DNA of 64,000 nucleotides. Source: Curtobacterium sp. 'Ferrero' (GTDB taxonomy: Bacteria; Actinomycetota; Actinomycetes; Actinomycetales; Microbacteriaceae). Below are positions 26,653 through 34,967 of this stretch, piece by piece; within the stretch, counting starts at the first letter, position 1; each line of letters begins with the position of its first letter. The translations under genes and the position numbers were made by a program. The notes beneath the pieces were generated by a model, which was not told the origin of the DNA, did not search any database, and saw nothing but the letters and a program-made list of their open reading frames with translations. The DNA lies in contig NZ_NXIA01000001.1 of NCBI RefSeq assembly GCF_002412165.1, forward strand, positions 186,001-250,000, read 5' to 3'.

Positions 26653-28223
26653 CCCTGGTCGCCGGGGTCGACTCGTCGACCCAGTCCTGCAAGGTCACGA
26701 TCCGTGACGCCGACTCCGGTGCGATCGTCCGGGAGGGGCGCGCGTCCCACCCGGACGGCACGTCCGTCGACCCCCGCCACTGGTGGGACGCGCTCGGCAC
26801 CGCGATCGCGGACGCCGGCGGGTTCGACGACGTCGCCGCCGTCGCGGTCGCCGGGCAGCAGCACGGCATGGTCGCGCTCGACGCGGAGGGCCGGGTGGTG
26901 CGCGACGCGCTCCTCTGGAACGACGTGCGGAGCGCGGACGCGGCCGCGCAGATGGTCGAGGAGCTCGGACGGGAGGCATGGGTCGTCCGGGCGGGTCTGG
27001 TCCCGGTGGCGTCGTTCACCGGCACCAAGCTGCGGTGGCTCCGCGACGCGGAGCCGGAGAACGCGGCGCGGGTCGCCGCCGTCGCGCTCCCCCACGACTG
27101 GCTGTCGTGGCGGCTGCGCGGGTACGGTCCTTCGGACGAGAGCCCGCTCGGACCGGACCTCGACGCGCTCGCGACCGACGGCTCGGACGCCAGCGGCACG
27201 GCGTACTGGGACCCGGTGCGCCGGGAGTACGACGCCGAGCTGTTCGAGGTCGCGTTCGGCCGCGGACTGCGCGTCGCCTGCGGCTCGGACGGCGCGTCGG
27301 GTGGCGCGTCGACCGGCTCATCGACCGGGCGGAACCAGGTTCCGGACACGGAACCACGGAAAAGCGCGGTGCAGCGTCCGGAACCTGGTTCCGCGGGCGA
27401 CTCGGACGCGGTCGTGGTGCCGCGGGTGGTCGCCCCGGACGAGGCGATGGGCGCGCTCGACGGCGACGTCGAGCTGCCCGGCGGCGCGGTCGCACGCGCC
27501 GGGCTGGTCGTGGGCGCGGGGCTCGGCGACAACGCCGGGGCAGCGCTCGGCCTCGGACTGGGCCCGGGCGACGTCGCGGTGTCCCTCGGCACGAGCGGCA
27601 CCGTCTTCGGGGTGACCGACACCGAGGTGACGGACCCGAGCGGGACCGTGGCGGGCTTCGCCGACGGGACCGGGTCGCGCCTCCCGATCGTCACGACGCT
27701 CAACGCGGCCCGTGTGCTCGAGGTGGTCGGCGGCCTGCTGGGCGTCGACCACGACGAGCTCGGCGCGCTGGCGCTGCAGGCGCCGGCCGGAGCCGACGGT
27801 CTGGTCCTCGTGCCGTACTTCGTCGGCGAACGCACGCCGAACCGGCCGGACGCGACCGCGTCCCTCGTCGGGATGACGCCGACCACCACCGACCGCCCAC
27901 ACCTGGCGCGCGCCGCCGTCGAGGGCATGCTCTGCGCCCTCGCCGACGGGCTCGCCGCGGTGGAGGGCACCGGAGTGCGCGTCTCGCGGCTGCTGCTCAT
28001 CGGTGGTGCGGCACGGAACGAGGCCGTCCGGGTCGTCGCCGCGCAGGTGTTCGGCCGCGACGTCGAGCTCCCGGAGCCGGGCGAGTACGTCGCTGCGGGT
28101 GCCGCCCGGCAGGCGGCGTGGGCGCTCCGCGGCTCGCTGCCGTCATGGAGCGTCGCGACCACGACGATCCCGGCGGACCCGCACCCCGAGGTGCTCGAGC
28201 GGTACCGCTCGGCGGCAGCCTGA
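26649..28223 (+). CDS. xylB: Xylulokinase with an in-frame inverted-repeat insertion
   Basis: XylB phosphorylates D-xylulose to xylulose 5-phosphate for the pentose phosphate pathway. This 524-residue FGGY kinase has the N-terminal ATPase-fold motif ([10 protein letters not shown]), GQQHGM, the catalytic-base region [11 protein letters not shown] and the phosphate motif GTSGTVFG. The GTG start overlaps the xylA stop. Residues about 220-252 form a Ser/Gly/Pro-rich stretch not expected in this family; it is encoded by a 66-bp segment with 19-bp inverted repeats. It lies between the two kinase lobes and may be tolerated as a surface loop. Confidence 0.94.
   Translation: MTLVAGVDSSTQSCKVTIRDADSGAIVREGRASHPDGTSVDPRHWWDALGTAIADAGGFDDVAAVAVAGQQHGMVALDAEGRVVRDALLWNDVRSADAAAQMVEELGREAWVVRAGLVPVASFTGTKLRWLRDAEPENAARVAAVALPHDWLSWRLRGYGPSDESPLGPDLDALATDGSDASGTAYWDPVRREYDAELFEVAFGRGLRVACGSDGASGGASTGSSTGRNQVPDTEPRKSAVQRPEPGSAGDSDAVVVPRVVAPDEAMGALDGDVELPGGAVARAGLVVGAGLGDNAGAALGLGLGPGDVAVSLGTSGTVFGVTDTEVTDPSGTVAGFADGTGSRLPIVTTLNAARVLEVVGGLLGVDHDELGALALQAPAGADGLVLVPYFVGERTPNRPDATASLVGMTPTTTDRPHLARAAVEGMLCALADGLAAVEGTGVRVSRLLLIGGAARNEAVRVVAAQVFGRDVELPEPGEYVAAGAARQAAWALRGSLPSWSVATTTIPADPHPEVLERYRSAAA
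27329..27394. repeat. Inverted repeat inserted in xylB
   Basis: Two perfect 19-bp arms (27329-27347 and 27376-27394) flank a 28-bp spacer. Each arm contains a smaller palindrome, CGGAACC-A/T-GGTTCCG, which also occurs alone at 59954-59968. The segment keeps the reading frame and encodes about 22 residues of xylB. It looks like a short mobile palindromic element. Confidence 0.85.
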
Positions 28224-28229
28224 CGAACG

Positions 28230-28267
28230 ACGACGCCCCACCCGGACGGATCCGGGTGGGGCGTCGT
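28230..28267 (+). terminator. Terminator of xylAB
   Basis: A 17-bp perfect stem (ACGACGCCCCACCCGGA and complement) with a 4-base loop starts 7 bases after the xylB stop. There is no strong T-run, as is common in high-GC actinobacteria. It may also serve the convergent TSUP gene. Confidence 0.85.
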
Positions 28268-28332
28268 CACGTCGTGATGTCGTGGCGACCGACCGCCCGG
28301 ACCGATCACGGCACGCCGACACCGCGAACGGC

Positions 28333-29085
28333 TCAGGCACCGGAGACGAACAGGTACGCGGCGAGCGCGACCGAACACACTGCGATCGCGATCCGCAGCA
28401 CCGCGTGCGGGAGCCGCTGCGCGACGGTCGGGCCGATGAGCCCGCCCGCGACCGCCCCGGCACCGAGGGCGAGCGCCGCCGACCACACGACGTGCCCGGA
28501 CACCGCGAAGACGACGGCGGGCAGCAGGTCGGCGCACACCAGCAGGACGTTCTTCGCCGCGTTCGCCCGCGGCAGGTCCGACTCGCCGGTGAGCAGCAGG
28601 ACAGCGATCATGAGGACGCCGGCGCCTGCCCCGAAGTACCCGTTGTAGAGGCCGACGGCCGCGATGCTCGGAGCGGCGGCGCCTGCCCGCGCGGCCTCGG
28701 GCCGTCGTCGGTCGAGGAGCGGTCCGAGCAGCACGAGGACCCCGCCGACGAGGACCAGGAACGGTACGACCCGGTCGAAGAGGTGCGCCGGGGTGACGAC
28801 GAGCAGCACGGCACCGCAGAGCGAGGCACCGACGGTCAGCGCCAGCCACCGCCCGACGGGGGACGGGCGGTCACGGAGCTGCGATCGCGCGCGGAGCGCC
28901 GAACTCGCACCGCTGCCGAGGAGCGCGACGGAGTTCGTCACGTTCGCGGCGAGCGGCGGGAGCCCGACGGCCAGCAGCGCCGGGTACGCCACGAGCGAGG
29001 TGATGCCGCCGGCCGTGCCGATGATGCCGGCGACGACGCCGGCGACCAGGAGCACCGCGACGGTCAGCACACCCGATGCTGACAC
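28333..29085 (-). CDS. TSUP-family (TauE/SafE) membrane transporter
   Basis: This is a 250-residue polytopic membrane protein with about 7-8 segments and the TSUP signature near the N-terminus (GIIGTAGGITSLVAYPALL), repeated in the second half (GLYNGYFGAGAGVLMIAVLL). TSUP proteins export sulfite, sulfoacetate or other small organic anions; the substrate here is unknown. The start is GTG at 29085. The TetR gene at 29102 reads toward it with 16 bases between, so both are likely one operon. Confidence 0.88.
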   Translation of the reverse strand: MSASGVLTVAVLLVAGVVAGIIGTAGGITSLVAYPALLAVGLPPLAANVTNSVALLGSGASSALRARSQLRDRPSPVGRWLALTVGASLCGAVLLVVTPAHLFDRVVPFLVLVGGVLVLLGPLLDRRRPEAARAGAAAPSIAAVGLYNGYFGAGAGVLMIAVLLLTGESDLPRANAAKNVLLVCADLLPAVVFAVSGHVVWSAALALGAGAVAGGLIGPTVAQRLPHAVLRIAIAVCSVALAAYLFVSGA

Positions 29086-29101
29086 GTCCGGCCCGGGCTG
29101 G

Positions 29102-29698
29102 TCAGGAGGGGCGGTCGGTCTCGTACACGGACATGAGCATCGCGGCGCCGAGCCGCGCGGTGCGGGCGGGCTGCGCCGAGCCCTGCACCGCCGAGTCGAC
29201 CCGTGCGCCCTCGACGAGCAGCAGGATGTTCTGCGCGATGTGCGCCGGGATGCCCGCCCGGTTGCACAGCTGGGTCAGGTGCTGTTCGACCTGCCGGAAG
29301 TGGTCCCGCGCCAGCTCGGCGACGACGGGGTCCTGCCGACCGAGTTCCGCGTGGTGGTTGATGAACGCGCAGCCACGCCAGCCCTCGTCGGCGAAGCACT
29401 CCTCGAGGTAGCCGAACACCCCGAGGATCTGGTCGCGCGGGTCCGTGCTCGCCGTTGCGATCCGGTCGAGCGCCTCGGTCCACGATGCGTGCCAGCGCTG
29501 CAGGACGGCCACCACGAGATCGTGCTTGGTCGGGTAGGCGTCGTGCAGCTCGTGGATCGGCAGTCCGGCTCGACGCGCGACGTCCTCGAGCGTCACCGGG
29601 ACGACGCCGTGTTCGGTGAACAGGGCGTCGGCCGCCTCGACCGCCGCGGCGTGCGCAGGCGTGGCGAGGTGGACTGGGGTGAGCATCGTGGTCGTCAT
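29102..29698 (-). CDS. TetR-family transcriptional regulator
   Basis: This 198-residue regulator has an N-terminal helix-turn-helix (VTLEDVARRAGLPIHELHDAYPTKHDLV, about 33-60) and a C-terminal ligand-binding domain whose TetR_C-type segment reads ECFADEGWRGCAFINHHAE. The ATG at 29698 has a GAAGGA Shine-Dalgarno. It is transcribed with the TSUP transporter just downstream and likely controls it. The effector is unknown. Confidence 0.88.
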   Translation of the reverse strand: MTTTMLTPVHLATPAHAAAVEAADALFTEHGVVPVTLEDVARRAGLPIHELHDAYPTKHDLVVAVLQRWHASWTEALDRIATASTDPRDQILGVFGYLEECFADEGWRGCAFINHHAELGRQDPVVAELARDHFRQVEQHLTQLCNRAGIPAHIAQNILLLVEGARVDSAVQGSAQPARTARLGAAMLMSVYETDRPS

Positions 29699-29763
29699 GG
29701 GTCCTTCGGAGGCTACCGGAGCGGGTCGTGGCGGTTGCGGACGGGACTCAGCCAGAGGATCGG

Positions 29764-29940
29764 TCACCCGGAGAAGAAGTCGGCGTAGGTCGGTTCCTGC
29801 GCCGGGCCGTCGTGGCCGTTGACCCGGGCCGTCACCATGGCGCGCAGGACGGCCGGGTGGGTGAGTCCGCGTCGGTTCCACTCCCGCGGATCACGTCGGA
29901 GTTCCTCGATGCTCGTTCGTCCGCTCACGGTCTCGCTCAC
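29764..29940 (-). CDS. Small protein of unknown function, 58 residues
   Basis: This is a short charged protein (SIEELRRDPREWNRRGLTHP near the start, PTYADFFSG at the end) with a GTG start overlapping the stop of the preceding small gene (GTGA). It is mostly helical, with no membrane segment. The coupled arrangement and the conserved-looking codon pattern support it being real. I do not recognise the family. It could be a small partner of the membrane protein upstream or a chance ORF. Confidence 0.5.
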   Translation of the reverse strand: MSETVSGRTSIEELRRDPREWNRRGLTHPAVLRAMVTARVNGHDGPAQEPTYADFFSG

Positions 29941-30149
29941 GCTCCCAGCCCGATCACGACCGCTGCCGAGGCGGCCACCGACACCGACAGGAGTCCCGTG
30001 CTGATCGCGACGAGCTGCAACGCGCGCTGCCGTCGTGCGGCCCGGACCTCGCTGAACGAGGTGCGGTGGTGACGACGTCCGGAGACGGACACGGACGGGT
30101 GTGCGCTCTTCGGTCCGACCTGCAGGTCGGTGTCGGCGATCATGGTCAC
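29937..30149 (-). CDS. Small single-pass membrane protein
   Basis: This is a 70-residue protein with a polar, basic N-terminus (residues 1-45, with RAARRQRAL before the membrane) and one C-terminal transmembrane segment (about 48-68, LVAISTGLLSVSVAASAAVV). I chose the GTG at 30149 because GAGGA lies six bases upstream; ATG at 30143 is the alternative. It overlaps the next small gene by four bases. The orientation is probably N-in. Function unknown. Confidence 0.55.
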   Translation of the reverse strand: MTMIADTDLQVGPKSAHPSVSVSGRRHHRTSFSEVRAARRQRALQLVAISTGLLSVSVAASAAVVIGLGA

Positions 30150-30406
30150 GGTGGTTCCTCGGTTCGCGGCCCCGGCGGATCCGGGGCGTCCTCTGACCAT
30201 GACGGTACGAACTCCGCGATCGTCACGCGGCGGTGTCGGACGGCTTCGTCGAAAGTCGGATGTCCGGGTCGGCGCGACCGTCACCCGGTGGACATCGGAC
30301 GACGACCCGGGCAGCACGACCCCCGGACTGGGGGCGTCGGGCGATGGCCGTTTCCGGCGCTTCCCGGACAGGACGCGCGCGGACCGACAGGCTGCATCGG
30401 TACCCC

Positions 30407-31366
30407 ATGGCCGAACACACCCCCACCCGAGTCCAGGTCGAGTCGCAGAGCGACGACCTCGACGTCGCGCGCGACTTCCTGGCGGACGCGTACGCCGGCA
30501 ACCAGTGGAGCGCCGACCGGACGGACGAGGCCTTCCGGTTCCGGTTCCGTGCTGTCGGGGACGAGGCCATGACGCTCCGGTCGATCACGTTCGACGGCCA
30601 CCTCGACGGCGTGATGACGCCCTCGGACGACTTCGTGGTCCAGTGGACGACGCGGGGACGCGGGGTGGTCACGGCACCGGGTGAGGACCCGATCGTCATG
30701 GAACCCGGCCGCCCGCAGCTCTGGCCGCAGCAGGGCGCCGCGTTCGACTACGCCGACTACGACCAGCGCCTCGTGCAGATCAACCGGTCTGCCCTGCAGG
30801 AGGTCGCCGGGGAGCGTGGCACCGACCCGGCGTCGCTGCAGCTCGACCACCGGGTGCGTCCGGACGACCGCGCGATGCAGACCTGGCGGAGCGCGGTGCA
30901 GCTCATCTCGCACACCGTCCTCGACGGCCGCGCGTCGCCGCTGCTGCAGGCCGAGATGGGGCGACTCGGGGCACTGGCGCTCCTGGAGCTCTACCCCGTG
31001 GTGTCGCGCACGCTCCCGGACGAGCTGCTCCTCCCCCGCAACGCGCACGTCCGACGAGCGGTCGAGTACGTGCACGAGCACTGCCACCTGCCGATCACGA
31101 GCTCCGACCTGGCGCGCGTCGCGTCCCTGAGCCTCCGCGCCCTCCAGCACGCCTTCCAGCGGAGCTTCGACTGCTCGCCGAACGCCTACATCCGGCGGGT
31201 CCGGCTCGACCGGGTGCGGGACGCGCTGCTCCGGCGCGACCCGGCGACGACGAGCATCGCTGACGTCGCCAAGGAGTGGGGCTTCGCACACGCGGGCCGG
31301 TTCTCGGCGTCGTACCTGCAGCAGCACGGCGAGTACCCGCGAGACACGCTCCGCCGCACGGCCTGA
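30407..31366 (+). CDS. AraC-family transcriptional regulator
   Basis: This 319-residue regulator has an N-terminal AraC-binding-like domain (about 10-200) and a C-terminal pair of helix-turn-helices (about 215-315) with the AraC signature ending GFAHAGRFSASYLQQHGEYP. It is a paralogue of the regulator at 38594, sharing the RFSASY..xGEYP tail. No Shine-Dalgarno is clear before the ATG. The 257 bases upstream, back to the small ORFs, hold an imperfect hairpin (about 30255-30298) and no other gene I can support. Its target is unknown; the divergent small ORFs are candidates. Confidence 0.9.
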   Translation: MAEHTPTRVQVESQSDDLDVARDFLADAYAGNQWSADRTDEAFRFRFRAVGDEAMTLRSITFDGHLDGVMTPSDDFVVQWTTRGRGVVTAPGEDPIVMEPGRPQLWPQQGAAFDYADYDQRLVQINRSALQEVAGERGTDPASLQLDHRVRPDDRAMQTWRSAVQLISHTVLDGRASPLLQAEMGRLGALALLELYPVVSRTLPDELLLPRNAHVRRAVEYVHEHCHLPITSSDLARVASLSLRALQHAFQRSFDCSPNAYIRRVRLDRVRDALLRRDPATTSIADVAKEWGFAHAGRFSASYLQQHGEYPRDTLRRTA

Positions 31367-31430
31367 CCCGCGGGCACTGAGCCGCGCCGCCGACCAGCGG
31401 GGACGGGGCGGCCCGACCGAAGGGCCGCAC

Positions 31431-31482
31431 GACCGGAGGCACCCCGAACCACGCGGAACCGTGGGTCGGGGTGCCTCCGGTC
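31431..31482. terminator. Bidirectional terminator between convergent genes
   Basis: A perfect 17-bp stem (31431-31447 and 31466-31482) encloses a second small stem (CCACG/CGTGG). It lies between the convergent AraC and GH3 genes, so it probably ends both transcripts. Confidence 0.8.
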
Positions 31483-31500
31483 GAGCGCAGCGCGCTGTGC

Positions 31501-31542
31501 CGCGCACCGCGCACCGCGCACCGCGCACCGCGCACCGCGCAC
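31501..31542. repeat. Short tandem repeat, 7-bp unit x6
   Basis: CGCGCAC is repeated six times exactly between the terminator and the GH3 stop. No coding role is seen. Such pure short repeats are prone to copy-number change. Confidence 0.9.
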
Positions 31543-31563
31543 CGCGCGGCCGCGGTGCGCCGC

Positions 31564-34095
31564 TCAGCCCACCTGCGCCGTGACCGTCCGCCGGTCCGTC
31601 GGCAGCACCTCGCGCACCGGCCCGGTGACCAGCACGACCGCACGCTCGGTGGCGGAGCCGGGCACCGGCGCCGGGCCGGCACCGCGTCCCACGGCGACGA
31701 TCCCGTCCGTGTGCACCGTGCCTCCAGGCCGGGACGCCGCCGCGTGCGACGCGACCCACACCTCGACGTCGCCGGGCTCGACCACACGGCGGAGCGACTG
31801 GTCCGAGAACGCGAACCGCTGCACGGGCACGTCGAACCGGACCCGCACGGCCGCCCCCGCCGACACGGCCACGCGGGTGTAGCCGAGGAGCTGCACGAGG
31901 GGTCGCGTGACCGACGCGGTGACGTCGTGCCCGTAGAGCTGGACCACGTCCTCACCGTCGCGGTCCCCGGTGTTCCGGACGGTCACGGAGACGCCGAAGG
32001 CGCCGTCGGTCGTGACGGTGTCGTCGACGACGAGGTCCTCGTACGCGAACGTCGTGAACCCGAGCCCGAACCCGAACGGCCGAACCGGCGTCGAGTCCGC
32101 CGACGTGACGTCCGACGGCCCCCCGAGCCGCGGGTGCAGGTACGTGTACGGCTGCGCCCCGGCGGCACGCGGCAGCGAGACCGGCAGACGTCCGGACGGC
32201 GAGGTCGCCCCGGTGAGGAGGTCGGCGATCGCGAGCCCGCCGCCCTCGCCGGGGAAGAAGGCCTGCACGACGGCTCCCGGTGCCCCGGTGCCGCCGTCGA
32301 GCGCCCACCCGATCGCGTACGGACGGCCGGTGAGCAGCACCACGACGGTCGGTGTCCCGGTCGCGACGACGGCCTCGACGAGCTCGCGCTGCACACCGGG
32401 CAGGTCGAGCGAGTCCGTGTCGTTGCCCTCGCCGACGGTGCCGCGGCCGAACAGTCCGGCCTGGTCGCCGACGACGACGACCGCGACGTCGGACTCCCGG
32501 GCCACCGCCACGGCGTCGGCGATGCCCGAGCGGTCCTCCCCCTCGACGGCACACCCGACGGCGAACCGGACGGCCCCGGAGCCGACCGCCGCGGCGAGCG
32601 CCTCCCGCACGGTCGGGATGGCGAACCCGAGCGGCAGGTCGGGGTGCGACGCGAGGACGTGGTTCGCGAAGGAGTAGCACCCCTGCAGGGCCTCGGCTCG
32701 GTCGGCGTTCGGGCCGATGACCGCCACCGAGGACCCCGGCGTGAGCGGGAGGACCGGAGCGTCGGCCCCCCCGACCGCCTCGTTGCGGAGCAGGACGAGC
32801 GACCGGGCGGCGAGGTCCCGCGCGAGTGCACGGTGCCTCGGCGTGTCGAGGTCGATCGCCGTCGGCGGCTCGTCGGCGAACGCGTCGGGGTCGAGCAGGC
32901 CGAGCCGCTCCTTCTGCCGGAGCACCCGGAGCACGGCGCGGTCGACGAGCGCTTCGTCCACCGCGCCGGAGCGCACGCGGTCGACGAGCGGCTCCAGGTA
33001 CGCGTCGCCGGTCGGCAGCTCGACGTCGATCCCCGCGGCGAGCGCCAGTGCAGCGGCCTCGCCACGATCGGCGGCGACGCCGTGCATGACCTCGAGGAAC
33101 GCCACCGAGAAGTAGTCCGCGACCACGGTGCCGTCGAAGCCGAGCCCGTCGCGGAGCAGGTCCGTCAGGAGCGTCGGGTCGGCGGCGACGGGCACGCCGT
33201 CGACCTCGGCGTAGGAGTTCATCACCGATCGCGCACCGCCGTCGCGGATCGCCATCTCGAACGGGGGCAGGTACACGTCGGCGACCTCCCGCGGTCCGGC
33301 GTGCACGGGCGCGTGGTTCCGCCCCGCCTGCGACGCCGAGTACCCGAGGAAGTGCTTCAGGGTGGCGTCGACCCCGGCGGACTGCAGCCCGCGGACGTAG
33401 GCGCTGCCGATCGTCCCGACCAGGTACGGGTCTTCACCGATGCACTCGTCGACCCGCCCCCAGCGCGGGTCGCGGATCACGTCGAGCACGGGCGCGAGGC
33501 CCTGGTGGACGCCGAGCAGCCGCATCGAGTCGCCGATCGCGGCGGCCACCTGCTCGACGAGCTCCGGGTCGAACGCCGCACCCCACGCGAGCGGCGTGGG
33601 GAAGGTCGCGGCCTTCCAGGCGGCGAGCCCGGTGAGGCACTCCTCGTGGACGAGCGCGGGGATCCCGAGCCGGGTCTCGCGCTGCAGACGGCGCTGCTCG
33701 GCCCACAGCCACGCGGCGCGCTCGTCCGGTTCGACCGGTCGGGTGCCGTACACGCGGGTGTACTGGCCGATGCCGTGCCGCGTGATGTCGGTCAGCGTCG
33801 TCCCGTCCTGTCCCGCCGCCATCTCGCCCTGCATGGGCGCGACGACGCCGTTCTGGTCGAGCCAGTAGCCGACGAGCTGCGCCGTCTTCTCCTCGAGCGT
33901 CATCGCGGCCAGCAGCGCGGTCACGCGGTCGGGGGCGGCACCGTCCGCCAGGACGGTGCGTTCGTCCGGGAGGCGCGGTGCGGGGCCGCCACGCGCCTCC
34001 CGGCCGGCGTCGATCGCGTCGGCGACGGGCGGGGCGGAGGCGGGACGCGCCTCCTGGCCGTCCGCGCGGGGCGCGGCCTGGTCGAGCGTGCTCAC
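31564..34095 (-). CDS. Glycoside hydrolase family 3 beta-glycosidase
   Basis: This is an 843-residue GH3 enzyme of the beta-glucosidase/beta-xylosidase group. Order: a TIM-barrel domain, with the catalytic nucleophile Asp327 in VADYFS and substrate motifs KHFLGYSASQAGRNH; an alpha/beta sandwich (about 430-650, VAVIGPNADRAEALQGCY); then a fibronectin-III-like C-terminal domain. No signal peptide, so it acts in the cytoplasm on imported oligosaccharides. The GTG start overlaps the upstream permease stop. About 45 N-terminal residues before the usual GH3 start are Ala/Pro/Arg-rich and partly encoded by an inserted palindromic repeat. Confidence 0.93.
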   Translation of the reverse strand: MSTLDQAAPRADGQEARPASAPPVADAIDAGREARGGPAPRLPDERTVLADGAAPDRVTALLAAMTLEEKTAQLVGYWLDQNGVVAPMQGEMAAGQDGTTLTDITRHGIGQYTRVYGTRPVEPDERAAWLWAEQRRLQRETRLGIPALVHEECLTGLAAWKAATFPTPLAWGAAFDPELVEQVAAAIGDSMRLLGVHQGLAPVLDVIRDPRWGRVDECIGEDPYLVGTIGSAYVRGLQSAGVDATLKHFLGYSASQAGRNHAPVHAGPREVADVYLPPFEMAIRDGGARSVMNSYAEVDGVPVAADPTLLTDLLRDGLGFDGTVVADYFSVAFLEVMHGVAADRGEAAALALAAGIDVELPTGDAYLEPLVDRVRSGAVDEALVDRAVLRVLRQKERLGLLDPDAFADEPPTAIDLDTPRHRALARDLAARSLVLLRNEAVGGADAPVLPLTPGSSVAVIGPNADRAEALQGCYSFANHVLASHPDLPLGFAIPTVREALAAAVGSGAVRFAVGCAVEGEDRSGIADAVAVARESDVAVVVVGDQAGLFGRGTVGEGNDTDSLDLPGVQRELVEAVVATGTPTVVVLLTGRPYAIGWALDGGTGAPGAVVQAFFPGEGGGLAIADLLTGATSPSGRLPVSLPRAAGAQPYTYLHPRLGGPSDVTSADSTPVRPFGFGLGFTTFAYEDLVVDDTVTTDGAFGVSVTVRNTGDRDGEDVVQLYGHDVTASVTRPLVQLLGYTRVAVSAGAAVRVRFDVPVQRFAFSDQSLRRVVEPGDVEVWVASHAAASRPGGTVHTDGIVAVGRGAGPAPVPGSATERAVVLVTGPVREVLPTDRRTVTAQVG
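33966..34003. repeat. GGGAGGC palindrome copy inside the GH3 gene
   Basis: Twelve-base arms (CCGGGAGGCGCG / CGCGCCTCCCGG) match the intergenic hairpins at 18677 and elsewhere. This copy is in frame and encodes part of the N-terminal tail of the GH3 protein. A partial copy (GGGACGCGCCTCCTGG) follows at about 34041-34056, so the tail probably arose from repeat insertion. Confidence 0.75.
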
Positions 34096-34967
34096 CCCTT
34101 CACCGCCCCGGTGAGGCCGCCGACGATGCGCTTCTGGAACACGGCGAAGAACACCAGCGCCGGGATCATCGAGAGCGACGTGAAGGCGAGCACGCGGGCG
34201 GTGTCCACCGAGTACTGCGACGCGAACGCCTGCACGCCGAGCGGCAGCGTGTACGTCGACGCGTCGTTGAGGATGAACAGCGGCAGGAGGTAGCTGTTCC
34301 AGCTGCCGATGAACGCGAGGATGCCGACCGTCACGACGCCGGGGAGCGAGAGCGGGACGACCATCCGGAAGAAGAACCCGATCCGGCTGGCTCCGTCGAT
34401 GGCCGCGGCCTCCTCGAGCTCGTCCGGGATCGCCCGGAGGAAGGGCACGAGGATGATGACGGTCGTCGGCAGCGCGAACGCGATCTGCGGCAGGATCACG
34501 CCGGCGAGGTTGTTCGTCAGTCCGAGGTCCTTGACGAGGATGTACAGCGGCGTGATCGCGACCGTGATGGGGAACATGAGCCCGGCGGCGAAGAGCGAGT
34601 ACAGCGCGCCCTGACCGCGGAACCGGTAGCGGGCGAGGACGAAGCTCACCATGAGGCCGAGCACCACGACGCCGATCGTGGTGGTGACGCCAGCGACGGC
34701 CGAGTTGCCGAGCTGCTGCCAGAACACGCCGCTCGTGAGCACCGAGACGTAGTTGCCGATCTGCCACGGGTCGGGCAGGCCGGCCGGGCTCGCGGTGATC
34801 TGCGAGTTCGTGCGGAAGCCGCCCAGGATGATGTACGCGACGGGGCCGATGCACACCGCGATGAACAGCAGCGCGATGAAGTAGGTCCCGAGGTTGCGCT
34901 CCCGGCGCACCGGTCCGGTTTCCCGTTGCCGGCGCTTGGGTGCGACGAGAGATGCGGTGGCGGTCAT
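34092..34967 (-). CDS. Carbohydrate ABC transporter permease, MalG type
   Basis: This is the second inner-membrane permease of the importer, 291 residues. The first transmembrane helix follows RRERNLG (about 28-48). The EAA loop (EEAAAIDGASRIG) is in the second half, followed by GSWNSYLLPLFIL. It is coupled at both ends (ATGA and GTGA) to the MalF-type permease and the GH3 gene, so uptake and cytoplasmic hydrolysis of one oligosaccharide are linked. Confidence 0.95.
   Translation of the reverse strand: MTATASLVAPKRRQRETGPVRRERNLGTYFIALLFIAVCIGPVAYIILGGFRTNSQITASPAGLPDPWQIGNYVSVLTSGVFWQQLGNSAVAGVTTTIGVVVLGLMVSFVLARYRFRGQGALYSLFAAGLMFPITVAITPLYILVKDLGLTNNLAGVILPQIAFALPTTVIILVPFLRAIPDELEEAAAIDGASRIGFFFRMVVPLSLPGVVTVGILAFIGSWNSYLLPLFILNDASTYTLPLGVQAFASQYSVDTARVLAFTSLSMIPALVFFAVFQKRIVGGLTGAVKG

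Noticed and set aside
31501-31542. Six CGCGCAC repeats as part of a gene or regulatory array
   Set aside because: They lie between a terminator and a stop codon, with no reading frame or palindrome. A plain short tandem repeat is enough.
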